Positions 25,431-33,027 of a stretch of DNA of 64,000 bases are shown here, piece by piece. The translations under genes and the position numbers were made by a program. Under the pieces are notes generated by a model. It was not told the origin of the DNA and searched no databases. It saw only the letters and a list, made by a program, of their open reading frames with translations. Every line of letters starts with the position of its first letter. Within the stretch, counting starts at the first letter, position 1. Source of the stretch: Burkholderia ubonensis subsp. mesacidophila (GTDB taxonomy: Bacteria; Pseudomonadota; Gammaproteobacteria; Burkholderiales; Burkholderiaceae); the NCBI RefSeq assembly GCF_002097715.1, contig NZ_CP020738.1, positions 2,170,001 through 2,234,000 on the forward strand, given 5' to 3'.

Positions 25431-27236
25431 TCAGTCGGCCAGCACCGCGTGATCCGGCGAGCGATGCGCTTCGGCCAGGCGCGTGACGAATTCGTCGACG
25501 AACACCTGCATGTTCGCGGTCACGTTCTTGTTGCGGATCAGCAGGTAGTTGTAGCCGAACAGCGCCGGAATCGCGACGAACAGGCCCGTGACCGTCGCGA
25601 GCAGCGCGGCCGCGATACCCGGCGCGATCGCGTTGACGTTCACGTCGCCTGCGGCCGCGATCGCCGCGAAGGTGATCATCACGCCGACCACCGTGCCGAG
25701 CAGGCCGAGGAACGGGCCGCCCGAGATCGCGATCGTCAGCAGCACCATCGACTTCGACAGCCGCTGGTTCTCGCGCACGAGCGTCGCGTCCATCGACGCG
25801 CGGATCGCCTCGATCGATTCGGTCGTGATCACCGTGCGGCCGTTGTCGTCGACGCGGCTGTGGATTTCATGCACGCCGGCCCGGTACAGGCGGTACAGCG
25901 ACGACTGGTTCAGGCGGCGGCCGTCGTCGCTGCGTTCGTCGACGTGCGCGAGGCCGACCAGGTGCTTGCCCGCGACTTCGCGAAAGCGCTGCACGAAGTA
26001 GTGGTTGGCCTTGTCGACCATGCCGACGTAGCGCGCCTTCGTCCACATCACCGCCCACGACACGACTGCCATCGCCATCAGGATCGTGATCACCACCCAC
26101 GCGTCGACCGTCACCGACTGCACGATCACGCCGAAGTAGCCGAAGCCGAAGCCCGACTGCTTCTCGTCGTTGCCGTACGCGACGAGCTTCGATTCGGAGC
26201 CCTGCGACAGCGCGTCGACCACGAGCGCGGCGGCCGGGCGCGCGACCTTCGACAGGCGCAGCTCGTCGAGCGCGCCCGAGTAGCCCGCGAAGCCGGCCGG
26301 CGCACCCGCGACGTCCGCGCCGACCGCCGCCGCGCCCGTCAGGGCCGGCAGCGCCGCGGCGACCTGCGCGACCTGCTTGCCGTTCGCGTAGACGGTCAGG
26401 TTGCGGCCGTCGGCCGTCACCGCCAGATGCGTCCACTGGTTCGCGGCGACCGGCGCGGCGGCCGGCGTGCGCACCGGCGCCGAACTGCTGGAGGCGCCGT
26501 CGACCTGCGCGAACGGCACGCCGTTGTCGAGGCCGATCAGCAGTGCGTTCGCGCCGTCGCGGCGGCTGTAGAGCAGCGCGTTCGGCGCGAGCGCCGACGG
26601 CTTGACCCACGCGCTGAACGTGAAGCCGCCGCCCGCGGCGACGTTCAGCGACGGGCTGGCCGGCAGGGTCAGCGCCGCGTTGCCGTCGAACTGCGCGCCC
26701 TTGCCGACGATGCCGTCCTCGACGCTGCGGAACGGCGCGTTCTGCGCGTTGTTCGCATACGCGGTCGCGTCCTTCGGCGGCGCGCCCGCCGCGCCGTTGA
26801 AGTGATAGACGAGCGTGTAGTCGGCGTCGAACGTCTCGGCCGGCTTGCCGCCGTCCGGCGCCTTCTTGTTGCCGTAGTACATCCAGATCGACTCCGCCGC
26901 GCCCGCCGGCAGCTTCGGAATGTCGACCCAGACCAGCGCGACGCCGAGCATCGCGTCGTACTGCTCGATGTGATGGTTGAGCGGCGTCTTGTCGTCGGCG
27001 GCGACGAAGCGGATGTCCGCGCCGTTGTCGGCCGGCCCGTCGAACTGGAAATTGCCCGAATGCAGGCGGATCAGCAGCGGCACGCGGCCCGCCGATTCCG
27101 TCAGGTTCGCGCCCTTGCCGCTGGCATCGATCGTGATCGCCTTGCGGTACGACCAGTCGTTCTGCCACCACGCATGCGCGATGCCGGGCAGCACGCCCAG
27201 CATCGCCGCCAACAGTAACCCCATCACTCGCTTCAC
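25431..27236 (-). CDS. exbB: ExbB/MotA/TolQ proton channel fused to extracytoplasmic DUF2341 and LamG-like domains
   Basis: About 601 residues from a GTG at 27236 (an ATG four codons later is possible). A cleavable-looking signal peptide ends at AHAWW. A DUF2341 domain (about 22-150: WWQNDWSYRKAITID, ESIWMYYGN) and a concanavalin/LamG fold (about 160-350: GGFTFSAWVKPS, QWTHLAVTADGRN, LDELRLSKVAR) follow. The ExbB channel starts near 370 with a helix WVVITILMAMAVVSWAVMW and continues with the conserved GGPFLGLLGTVVGVM and IAPGIAAALLATVTGLFVA segments. Ordinary ExbB is about 240 residues. The extra periplasmic half could bind glycan or peptidoglycan and place the motor. Confidence 0.93.
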   Translation of the reverse strand: MKRVMGLLLAAMLGVLPGIAHAWWQNDWSYRKAITIDASGKGANLTESAGRVPLLIRLHSGNFQFDGPADNGADIRFVAADDKTPLNHHIEQYDAMLGVALVWVDIPKLPAGAAESIWMYYGNKKAPDGGKPAETFDADYTLVYHFNGAAGAPPKDATAYANNAQNAPFRSVEDGIVGKGAQFDGNAALTLPASPSLNVAAGGGFTFSAWVKPSALAPNALLYSRRDGANALLIGLDNGVPFAQVDGASSSSAPVRTPAAAPVAANQWTHLAVTADGRNLTVYANGKQVAQVAAALPALTGAAAVGADVAGAPAGFAGYSGALDELRLSKVARPAAALVVDALSQGSESKLVAYGNDEKQSGFGFGYFGVIVQSVTVDAWVVITILMAMAVVSWAVMWTKARYVGMVDKANHYFVQRFREVAGKHLVGLAHVDERSDDGRRLNQSSLYRLYRAGVHEIHSRVDDNGRTVITTESIEAIRASMDATLVRENQRLSKSMVLLTIAISGGPFLGLLGTVVGVMITFAAIAAAGDVNVNAIAPGIAAALLATVTGLFVAIPALFGYNYLLIRNKNVTANMQVFVDEFVTRLAEAHRSPDHAVLAD

Positions 27237-27296
27237 GATCCACTCCCCGAATGCGCCGCCCCGCTCCACGGATGCGCGGCACGATCAAAAAAACCG

Positions 27297-28955
27297 TCAG
27301 AACCCCAGTCGCACGTAGAAATCGAACCGGGGGCTGTATTGCTTCGTATAGACGCCCGCCTTGAGCGGCCAGCCCGCCTCGAAGTCGGCGCTCGCGTACT
27401 TGGCCAGCTGCAGCCGCGTGCCGACGCCGACGCTGAGCAGGTTGAAGCTCGACGTCTGCTCGGGCAGCGGGCTCAGCAGCCACAGATGCGCGGCGTCGAC
27501 GAACGCATGGAAGCGCCATTCGTTGATGACGCTGCCGATCGCGCCGCCGAGGAACTTCGCGAGCGACGGGGTGCGCAGCTCGAGCGAACCGATCACGCCG
27601 TTGTCGGCCGTGTCCTCGGCCTGCAGGTAGCCGCGCACGCTGTTCATCCCGCCGGCGGCGAACTGCTCGCTCGACACGAGCGGCGAGTTCGAGATCTGCG
27701 CGCTGACGTGCGCGTTGGCCTGCATGTCGTTCTTGAAGCGCTGCGTATGGTTCACGTCGAACTTGCCGTAGACGAAGTCCGGCGTCGCCTTGTAGCGCTT
27801 GCTGTCCCACGCGCCCCAGTCGCTGCCGATGCCGCGGATGTTGGTCACGAGCGCGGCGGAGAACGACGTCTGCGACGCCTTCAGGCTGAGCTGGCCGTTG
27901 TACGAGAACGTCACCGGCACGTAGGTCAGCGGCACCGTCGACGCCTGTCCGGCGAGGCTCACCTTTTCGTCGTAATGCTTGCGGTCGATCTCGATGCTCA
28001 CCGACTGCGCATAGGTGTCGGACGCCGGCAGCGCATAGATCGCCGTGAACCCGTAGGTCGTGCCCTTGCCGAGCACGTTGGTGCCGCCGACCGACGCGAC
28101 GTTGCTGTCCGAGTGAACGACGGTCGCGAGGAAGCTCCAGCGCGAATCCCTGATCGGCGCGAGATACGAGAACGCATAGACGCGCGCGTCGTTCGGATGC
28201 TGCGGCGCGAGCACGTACGTGCCGGAAATCACGTGGCCGAGCTGCCACAGGTTCGAATAGCTGAGGGTCGCCGTCGTGCGCAGCGACGACGTGCCGGGGC
28301 TGTGGTCGTTGTTCAGGTCGAGCGAGCCGTGCAGCGGGCTGTGGTCGTCGACCTTCAGGTCGACGTCGACCGTCTGCGGCAGCGTGCCGGGCTTCAGCAC
28401 CGGAATCACCTGGCGGTCCGCCGAGCGGTTCAGGTCGGTGAGCTGCAGCTGCGCCTGGTTGAAATCCGGCACGACGCCTTCCGCGAGCGCCGGCACCGCG
28501 TCGCGGATGTTCTGCGGCGAGTAGTATTTCGCGCCGTCGACACGAAGCCGCCCGACCTTCGCCTCGACCACCTGCAGCAGGATCACGCCGTCCTTCACCT
28601 GCTGCTGCGGCAGCTCGACCACGACGGACTGGTAGCCGTGGTCCTGATACGCCTTCTGCAGCGCATCGCGCGCCGCGTTCACGTCGGCCAGCGTGCGGCC
28701 GGGCCCTTCGAACGGATACACCGCCTTCTCGATCTCGATGCTCGGCAACGTCGTATTGCCGCGCACGATGAATGCGTTCACGTCGAACGTCTGCGGCACG
28801 CCGCTCGCCGGCTTCGCCGCCGGCGCCGCCGCGCCCGCCTCCTGCGCGCGGACGCCGGGCGCGAGGCTCAGCCCCCCGACCAGCGCGACGCCGGCCAGGC
28901 ACCGGCGTCGCAGCCGCCGCGGTTCGCGTGATTTACGGTCTGCTCTTGGCGGCAT
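27297..28955 (-). CDS. Two-partner secretion transporter (ShlB/FhaC/HecB family, PdtB-like)
   Basis: The protein has 552 residues from the ATG at 28955, with GGGGAA upstream. A long signal peptide ends near GVRAQ. Two POTRA domains lie at about 45-200 (FIVRGNTTLPSIEIEKAV; VGRLRVDGAKYYSPQNIRD). A 16-strand barrel follows, with the family motif MNSVRGYLQAE in the barrel-plug loop, and a C-terminal FDFYVRLGF. It exports a TpsA partner across the outer membrane. The obvious partner is the 4249-residue haemagglutinin at 44701-57450, 16 kb away. Divergence of TpsA and TpsB genes is also known for PdtA/PdtB-type systems. Confidence 0.95.
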   Translation of the reverse strand: MPPRADRKSREPRRLRRRCLAGVALVGGLSLAPGVRAQEAGAAAPAAKPASGVPQTFDVNAFIVRGNTTLPSIEIEKAVYPFEGPGRTLADVNAARDALQKAYQDHGYQSVVVELPQQQVKDGVILLQVVEAKVGRLRVDGAKYYSPQNIRDAVPALAEGVVPDFNQAQLQLTDLNRSADRQVIPVLKPGTLPQTVDVDLKVDDHSPLHGSLDLNNDHSPGTSSLRTTATLSYSNLWQLGHVISGTYVLAPQHPNDARVYAFSYLAPIRDSRWSFLATVVHSDSNVASVGGTNVLGKGTTYGFTAIYALPASDTYAQSVSIEIDRKHYDEKVSLAGQASTVPLTYVPVTFSYNGQLSLKASQTSFSAALVTNIRGIGSDWGAWDSKRYKATPDFVYGKFDVNHTQRFKNDMQANAHVSAQISNSPLVSSEQFAAGGMNSVRGYLQAEDTADNGVIGSLELRTPSLAKFLGGAIGSVINEWRFHAFVDAAHLWLLSPLPEQTSSFNLLSVGVGTRLQLAKYASADFEAGWPLKAGVYTKQYSPRFDFYVRLGF

Positions 28956-29040
28956 GCGCCATTCCCCTTTCTGTTGCGGATCATCCTCGCGCTGACGGGG
29001 ACATCCGGCACGTCCCGCTATCAAAGCGTTGTTTCAGATT

Positions 29041-29061
29041 GATGACTCGATGTCAGTCATC
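29041..29061. promoter_or_regulatory. Perfect palindrome upstream of the secretion transporter operon
   Basis: GATGACT-N7-AGTCATC (7-bp arms, 7-bp spacer) lies about 86-106 bp before the transporter start, in the 151-bp gap after cysC. It could be an operator or a weak hairpin. There is no T-run on the minus strand, so a terminator is unlikely. Confidence 0.35.
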
Positions 29062-29106
29062 CTTATCAAATTTCTCAGGCTCCCGCCCTGTTCGTTTCCG
29101 CCGTCG

Positions 29107-29745
29107 TCAGCCGGTCTTGCGCGCGACCGGCTGCGGGTCGGCACTGCGGCCGAACTGCTGCAACGCAAAGCCCAGCAGCGCGTTCAGGCAGTGCGCAAGC
29201 GACCGGCTGCCGGTCTCCAGCACGAGGTCCGCGGCACACGGCGCCTCATAAGGCGACGACACACCCGTGAATTCGCGCAGCTCGCTGCGGCGCGCCTTCC
29301 GGTACAGCCCTTTCGGATCGCGCGCCTCGCACACGTCGAGCGATGCGGCGACGTGCACTTCGCGAAAGCCCGCGCCGACGATGCGCCGCGCGTCCTCGCG
29401 CATCGCCGTGCGCGGCGAGATCGCCGCGACGATCGCGATGACGCCCGCATCCGCGAACAGCGATGCCACTTCCGCGATCCGCCGCACGTTCTCGAAGCGA
29501 TCGTGCTCGGCGTATCCGAGATCGCGATTCAGCCCCGCGCGCAGCCGGTCGCCGTCGAGCACCGTGGCCCGCAGGCCCCGGCGCTGCAGCATGTCGGCCA
29601 GCGCATCCGCCAGCGTGGTCTTGCCCGCGCCCGACAGCCCCGTGAGCCACAGCACGCCGCCCGCGCCCCTCGCGTCGCTGCGATCGCACGCGTCTACCGG
29701 TAATGACGAAACGGGCGCGGAAAACCCGCAGCGATCGACGTTCAT
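29107..29745 (-). CDS. cysC: Adenylyl-sulfate (APS) kinase
   Basis: The protein has 212 residues from the ATG at 29745, with AGGTGAGG upstream. A GTG six codons earlier is weaker. The P-loop GLSGAGKTTLADALA is at about residue 35-49, with LDGDRLRAGLNRDLGY and the Phe-x-x-ENVRRIAEVA segment of APS kinases. It phosphorylates APS to PAPS, the sulfate donor. No ATP sulfurylase or assimilation genes are adjacent. It is paired with a TIGR03032-type gene (7-bp overlap region), hinting at sulfation of a surface product. That is inference. Confidence 0.92.
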   Translation of the reverse strand: MNVDRCGFSAPVSSLPVDACDRSDARGAGGVLWLTGLSGAGKTTLADALADMLQRRGLRATVLDGDRLRAGLNRDLGYAEHDRFENVRRIAEVASLFADAGVIAIVAAISPRTAMREDARRIVGAGFREVHVAASLDVCEARDPKGLYRKARRSELREFTGVSSPYEAPCAADLVLETGSRSLAHCLNALLGFALQQFGRSADPQPVARKTG

Positions 29746-29752
29746 CGGCGCC

Positions 29753-30901
29753 TCACCTGTCACGATTCGCGGGCTCGTCCTGCTCGCGCGGACGCGTCTG
29801 CCAGAAGCCGCCCTGCATCGTCACGATCGACGGCGTCTCGCTCCACTGGTGCGGGCTCAGGATCTCGCCGCGCAGCACGTTCGGCACCACCTGCACGTCG
29901 AAGATCTCGTCGACGCCGTTGAAGAACTGCAGGATTCCCAGCACCTCGCCGCTGCCCGCATCGAGCGCCGCGACGCCCGCGACGAGCGCGTCCGCCTCGC
30001 GTTCGATCGGCAGGCCCTGCGGCCCGCGCTTCTCGCGCAGCTTCGACAGCCCGACGAACAGCACGCCGCCGTATTCGGCGAGACCGTGCGTGAAGCCGGG
30101 CAGCGTCGCGAGCACGCGCTTCGCGCCCGTTTGCGGATCGATCTGCAGCACCCGGCCGCGGCCGCCCTCGAGCACGTGCAGGCGGCCGCCGATCACGCGC
30201 GGCGAATGCGGCATCGACAGGCCGGACGCGACGATGCGCCCCGACGGCACTTCCATCACGATGCCGCCGTCGGCCATCCCGGCGCGCCAGCCAAACGGCG
30301 TGTCGGTCTGCCCGAGCGCGGTCGCATAGCGGACCTTGCCGTCGCTGAACGCCATCCCGTTCAGGTGGCAGCGGTCGTCGGGCGCCATCGCGGTCACGAA
30401 CGGCGGCCGCCAGATCGACGTGAAATTGAAGTAACCGTCAATCACGCAGATGGACGAATAGCGCGTGTTGACCGCGAGCACGACCTGCTTGTCGAACGCC
30501 ATGTCGTGCAGGTCGAGATCGCCGGTGTAATACGAGATGCGCGGCACGAACACCGCGTCGTAATGCGCGGGACGGGCCGGATAGTGCGGCGCGAGCGTCG
30601 ACACGTTGGCGAACACCATCAGCTCGTGAATCGTCGCGACCGCGAGCCGGTTGCCGGCCACCGCCATCCCCATCGAGCGCGGCAACCGGCACGCGGACAG
30701 CGTCGGGACGCCGTCGCCGTCGACGCCGATCAGCGCGACGCCGGACGGACGGCGGCTCACCGCGAGCGAGCACTTGAGCGCGGCGAGCACCTGCAGGAAC
30801 CGCCCCGTATCGCGCAGGTTGATGACCGGCGACACGGCGTCCGCGTCGGGCGACGCCGTGTCGCTGGTCAATCGGCTCTCGTCGAACTGTTCCACGTTCA
30901 T
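29753..30901 (-). CDS. TIGR03032-type conserved protein (DUF4915-like beta-propeller)
   Basis: The protein has 382 residues from the ATG at 30901, with AGGATC upstream. No signal peptide is seen. Repeated beta-propeller-like blades are visible, with segments such as RYSSICVIDGYFNFTSIWRP, CHLNGMAF, PHSPRVIGGRLHVLEGGRG and FTHGLAEYGGVLFVGLSKLRE. These match the TIGR03032 family, whose function is unknown and which often lies near large surface proteins and TPR/sulfotransferase genes. Pairing with cysC suggests work on a sulfated substrate. Confidence 0.82.
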   Translation of the reverse strand: MNVEQFDESRLTSDTASPDADAVSPVINLRDTGRFLQVLAALKCSLAVSRRPSGVALIGVDGDGVPTLSACRLPRSMGMAVAGNRLAVATIHELMVFANVSTLAPHYPARPAHYDAVFVPRISYYTGDLDLHDMAFDKQVVLAVNTRYSSICVIDGYFNFTSIWRPPFVTAMAPDDRCHLNGMAFSDGKVRYATALGQTDTPFGWRAGMADGGIVMEVPSGRIVASGLSMPHSPRVIGGRLHVLEGGRGRVLQIDPQTGAKRVLATLPGFTHGLAEYGGVLFVGLSKLREKRGPQGLPIEREADALVAGVAALDAGSGEVLGILQFFNGVDEIFDVQVVPNVLRGEILSPHQWSETPSIVTMQGGFWQTRPREQDEPANRDR

Positions 30902-31424
30902 GATCCTGTCGGCTGTGCGCCGCCCGATGAAAAAATGCACGTGACCGCGACCGGATGTACCCGGTCGCCGCTCACACCTACCTAGACGGAACGAGACGCG
31001 CATTGCCGCAGTCTTTTTGCACGCTGCCCGCCGACCCGTCGTTGCAGCCGCGCCGGCGAACGACATGCGCAATGCGTGTTCGATGGCAATTCGGCCGCGC
31101 GACGCAACGAAAGCGGCCGACGATGCGCGCGCAACGAGGTTCGCGCCGGCTTCGCGCGGCACGTTGCGCATGAATGTGCGTGGCCCCCGTTTCGTGTGCT
31201 TGTCGTTTTGCCCGGCGCTGGCAACGCGTCGGCTGCCGCGTTCGCGCGCGGCTCGACAATCGTCGTGTCTCACCGGGAAGTTTTTGTGACATTCCGCTGA
31301 AGATTCGCACGAGCTTGTGCGCGCGTCCCGCTTATCCGGGTCCCCCATGCGACGAAATCCTGCGGCTTGCGGCCGGCCATTACGTCCTAGCTATTGAGAA
31401 AAACGTCAACGATGGGGAACGCCC
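30902..31424. other. Divergent intergenic region with a Pho-box-like element
   Basis: No gene is recognised in 523 bp. Short plus-strand frames look like GC-bias noise. On the minus strand, TTCAG-CGGAA-TGTCAC (31286-31301) has the 11-bp-spaced TTCA/TGTCA pattern of a degenerate PhoB site, similar to one upstream of the VreA-like gene. It is far (about 385 bp) from the leftward start and 124 bp before the rightward one, so its target is uncertain. Confidence 0.25.
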
Positions 31425-31991
31425 ATGTGGCTCGCTACGATGCTCGTGCGGTGGCTCACGGCACGCCTGCCCGGCGCCGCCGCGCTTCCCGGCGGCGGGC
31501 GCCCGTTCGCCGCGCGCTTCGCGCCACGCCCGCTGCGCTGGCGCGCGCCGTGGCTCGCGTGGCAACTGCTGTCGTGGGTGGCGCTCACGCTGCTCGCGCC
31601 GCCGTTCTGGACCATCGGCGCGCTGCTGCTGATCAATCCGTCCAGCGACCAGCCGTTCTTCTGGGCCGCGGCGATGGCGATCGTGCCGGTTGCGAACGGG
31701 GTCGCGATCGTCGCGACGAACCAGCGCCATCACCGCGCGCCGTTCGTGCGCCGAGCGGCGGTCGCGCTTCACGCGTTCGGCGTCGCGACGGCGGTCGGCG
31801 GCGCGCTGTTCGTGCTGCTGCTGTGGCAGTCGCACGCGATTGCCGGGCTGGTCGGCCCGCTGGCGGCGTCGGCCGACGGCACGCGGCGCGCGCCGCTCGC
31901 GCTGTGGGTCGCCGGCTTGGCCGCGGCGTTCGGCATGGCGTCATCCGCGCATGCGAGCATCGCGCACGCATGGCTGGCGTTCGAGGATTGA
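31425..31991 (+). CDS. Integral membrane protein of unknown function
   Basis: The protein has 188 residues from the ATG at 31425, with a GGGGAA site. About four hydrophobic helices are visible: LAWQLLSWVALTLLAPPFW, FFWAAAMAIVPVANGVAIV, AFGVATAVGGALFVLLLW and LALWVAGLAAAFGMASSA. A 30-residue Pro/Arg-rich segment precedes them. No family recognised. It lies 43 bp upstream of gspK on the same strand, so is probably co-transcribed with it. Confidence 0.65.
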   Translation: MWLATMLVRWLTARLPGAAALPGGGRPFAARFAPRPLRWRAPWLAWQLLSWVALTLLAPPFWTIGALLLINPSSDQPFFWAAAMAIVPVANGVAIVATNQRHHRAPFVRRAAVALHAFGVATAVGGALFVLLLWQSHAIAGLVGPLAASADGTRRAPLALWVAGLAAAFGMASSAHASIAHAWLAFED

Positions 31992-32034
31992 CGGCCGGCC
32001 GCACCGGCTCCGCAGGCAAGGTAGGGATACGCGT

Positions 32035-33027
32035 ATGCATCGATACGAACGGGTACGGACGGCAGCCGCGCGGCGCGAACGGGGCATCGCGATCGTGACG
32101 GTGCTGCTCGTCGTCGCGCTGGCGGCCACGCTCGCGGCGAGCGTGCTGTGGCGCCAGCAGGTCGCGACGCGCGACGTCGAGAACCAGCGGCTCGCCACGC
32201 AGACGATGTGGGTCGAACGCGCGGCCGTCGAATGGGCGCGGGCGACGCTGCGCGCGCAGAGCGCGACGTCGAACGTGACCTTCGCCGGCCAGACGTGGTC
32301 GCAGCCGGTCGGCGACGTGCCGCTCGCGGACCTGCTGCCGCCGGGCGCCGCGACGGTCAACGCCGAGCTCGCGCGCGCACGGATCTCCGGCCACATCGAG
32401 GACGCGCAGGCGCGCTTCAACCTGATGAATCTCGTGTCGCGGGTCGCGCCCGGCAAGCCGTGGCAGACCCACGGCGAGGGCCTGCTCGCGTATCGCCGGC
32501 TGCTCGGCGAGCTGTCGCTCGATCCGGCGCTCGCGCAGCAGACGGCCGACTTCATGCTGCGCTCGCTGCGCGACGCGAACGGTCCCGGCGGCTGGCCGCT
32601 GCAGCTCGTGTCGGTCGACGACCTCTCGCGCATTCCGGGCTACGACGCCCGCGCGATCGGCGCGCTCGCGCCGTTCGTGACGATCCTGCCCGACCTGACC
32701 ACCGTCAACGTCAATACCGCGGACGAGCCGGTGCTCGTCGCCGCAATCCCGACGCTGTCGCGCAGCCAGGCGCGCCGCCTCGTCGAGCGGCGCCACACCG
32801 CGTATTTCGTCGGCACGGGCGAGATCGCCGAGTATCTCGCGCCGGTCCAGGGCAGCGCGACGCTGCCGGACGGCTCGGCCGTCGGCGTGAACAGCGGCTA
32901 TTTCATCGTGCATTGCCGCGTGCAGTCCGCGCGGATCAATGTGCGCATCGACACGCTGATCGCCCGCTACGGCAGCGGCAACTTCAGCTGGACGTCGGTG
33001 ATCTGGGTGCGCCGCCTCACGAGCTGA
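32035..33027 (+). CDS. gspK: Type II secretion minor pseudopilin GspK
   Basis: The protein has 330 residues. The prepilin-like N-terminus RERGIAIVTVLLVVALAATLAA has the G/I cleavage site. A large globular domain follows, with helix-hairpin-helix-like stretches (DDLSRIPGYDARAIGALAPF and TVNVNTADEPVLVAA) typical of GspK. GspK caps the pseudopilus tip with GspI and GspJ, and neither gspI nor gspJ is found in this window. Its 3' end overlaps that of the convergent transposase-like gene by 11 bp. It is separated by 6 kb from gspG/H. Confidence 0.93.
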   Translation: MHRYERVRTAAARRERGIAIVTVLLVVALAATLAASVLWRQQVATRDVENQRLATQTMWVERAAVEWARATLRAQSATSNVTFAGQTWSQPVGDVPLADLLPPGAATVNAELARARISGHIEDAQARFNLMNLVSRVAPGKPWQTHGEGLLAYRRLLGELSLDPALAQQTADFMLRSLRDANGPGGWPLQLVSVDDLSRIPGYDARAIGALAPFVTILPDLTTVNVNTADEPVLVAAIPTLSRSQARRLVERRHTAYFVGTGEIAEYLAPVQGSATLPDGSAVGVNSGYFIVHCRVQSARINVRIDTLIARYGSGNFSWTSVIWVRRLTS

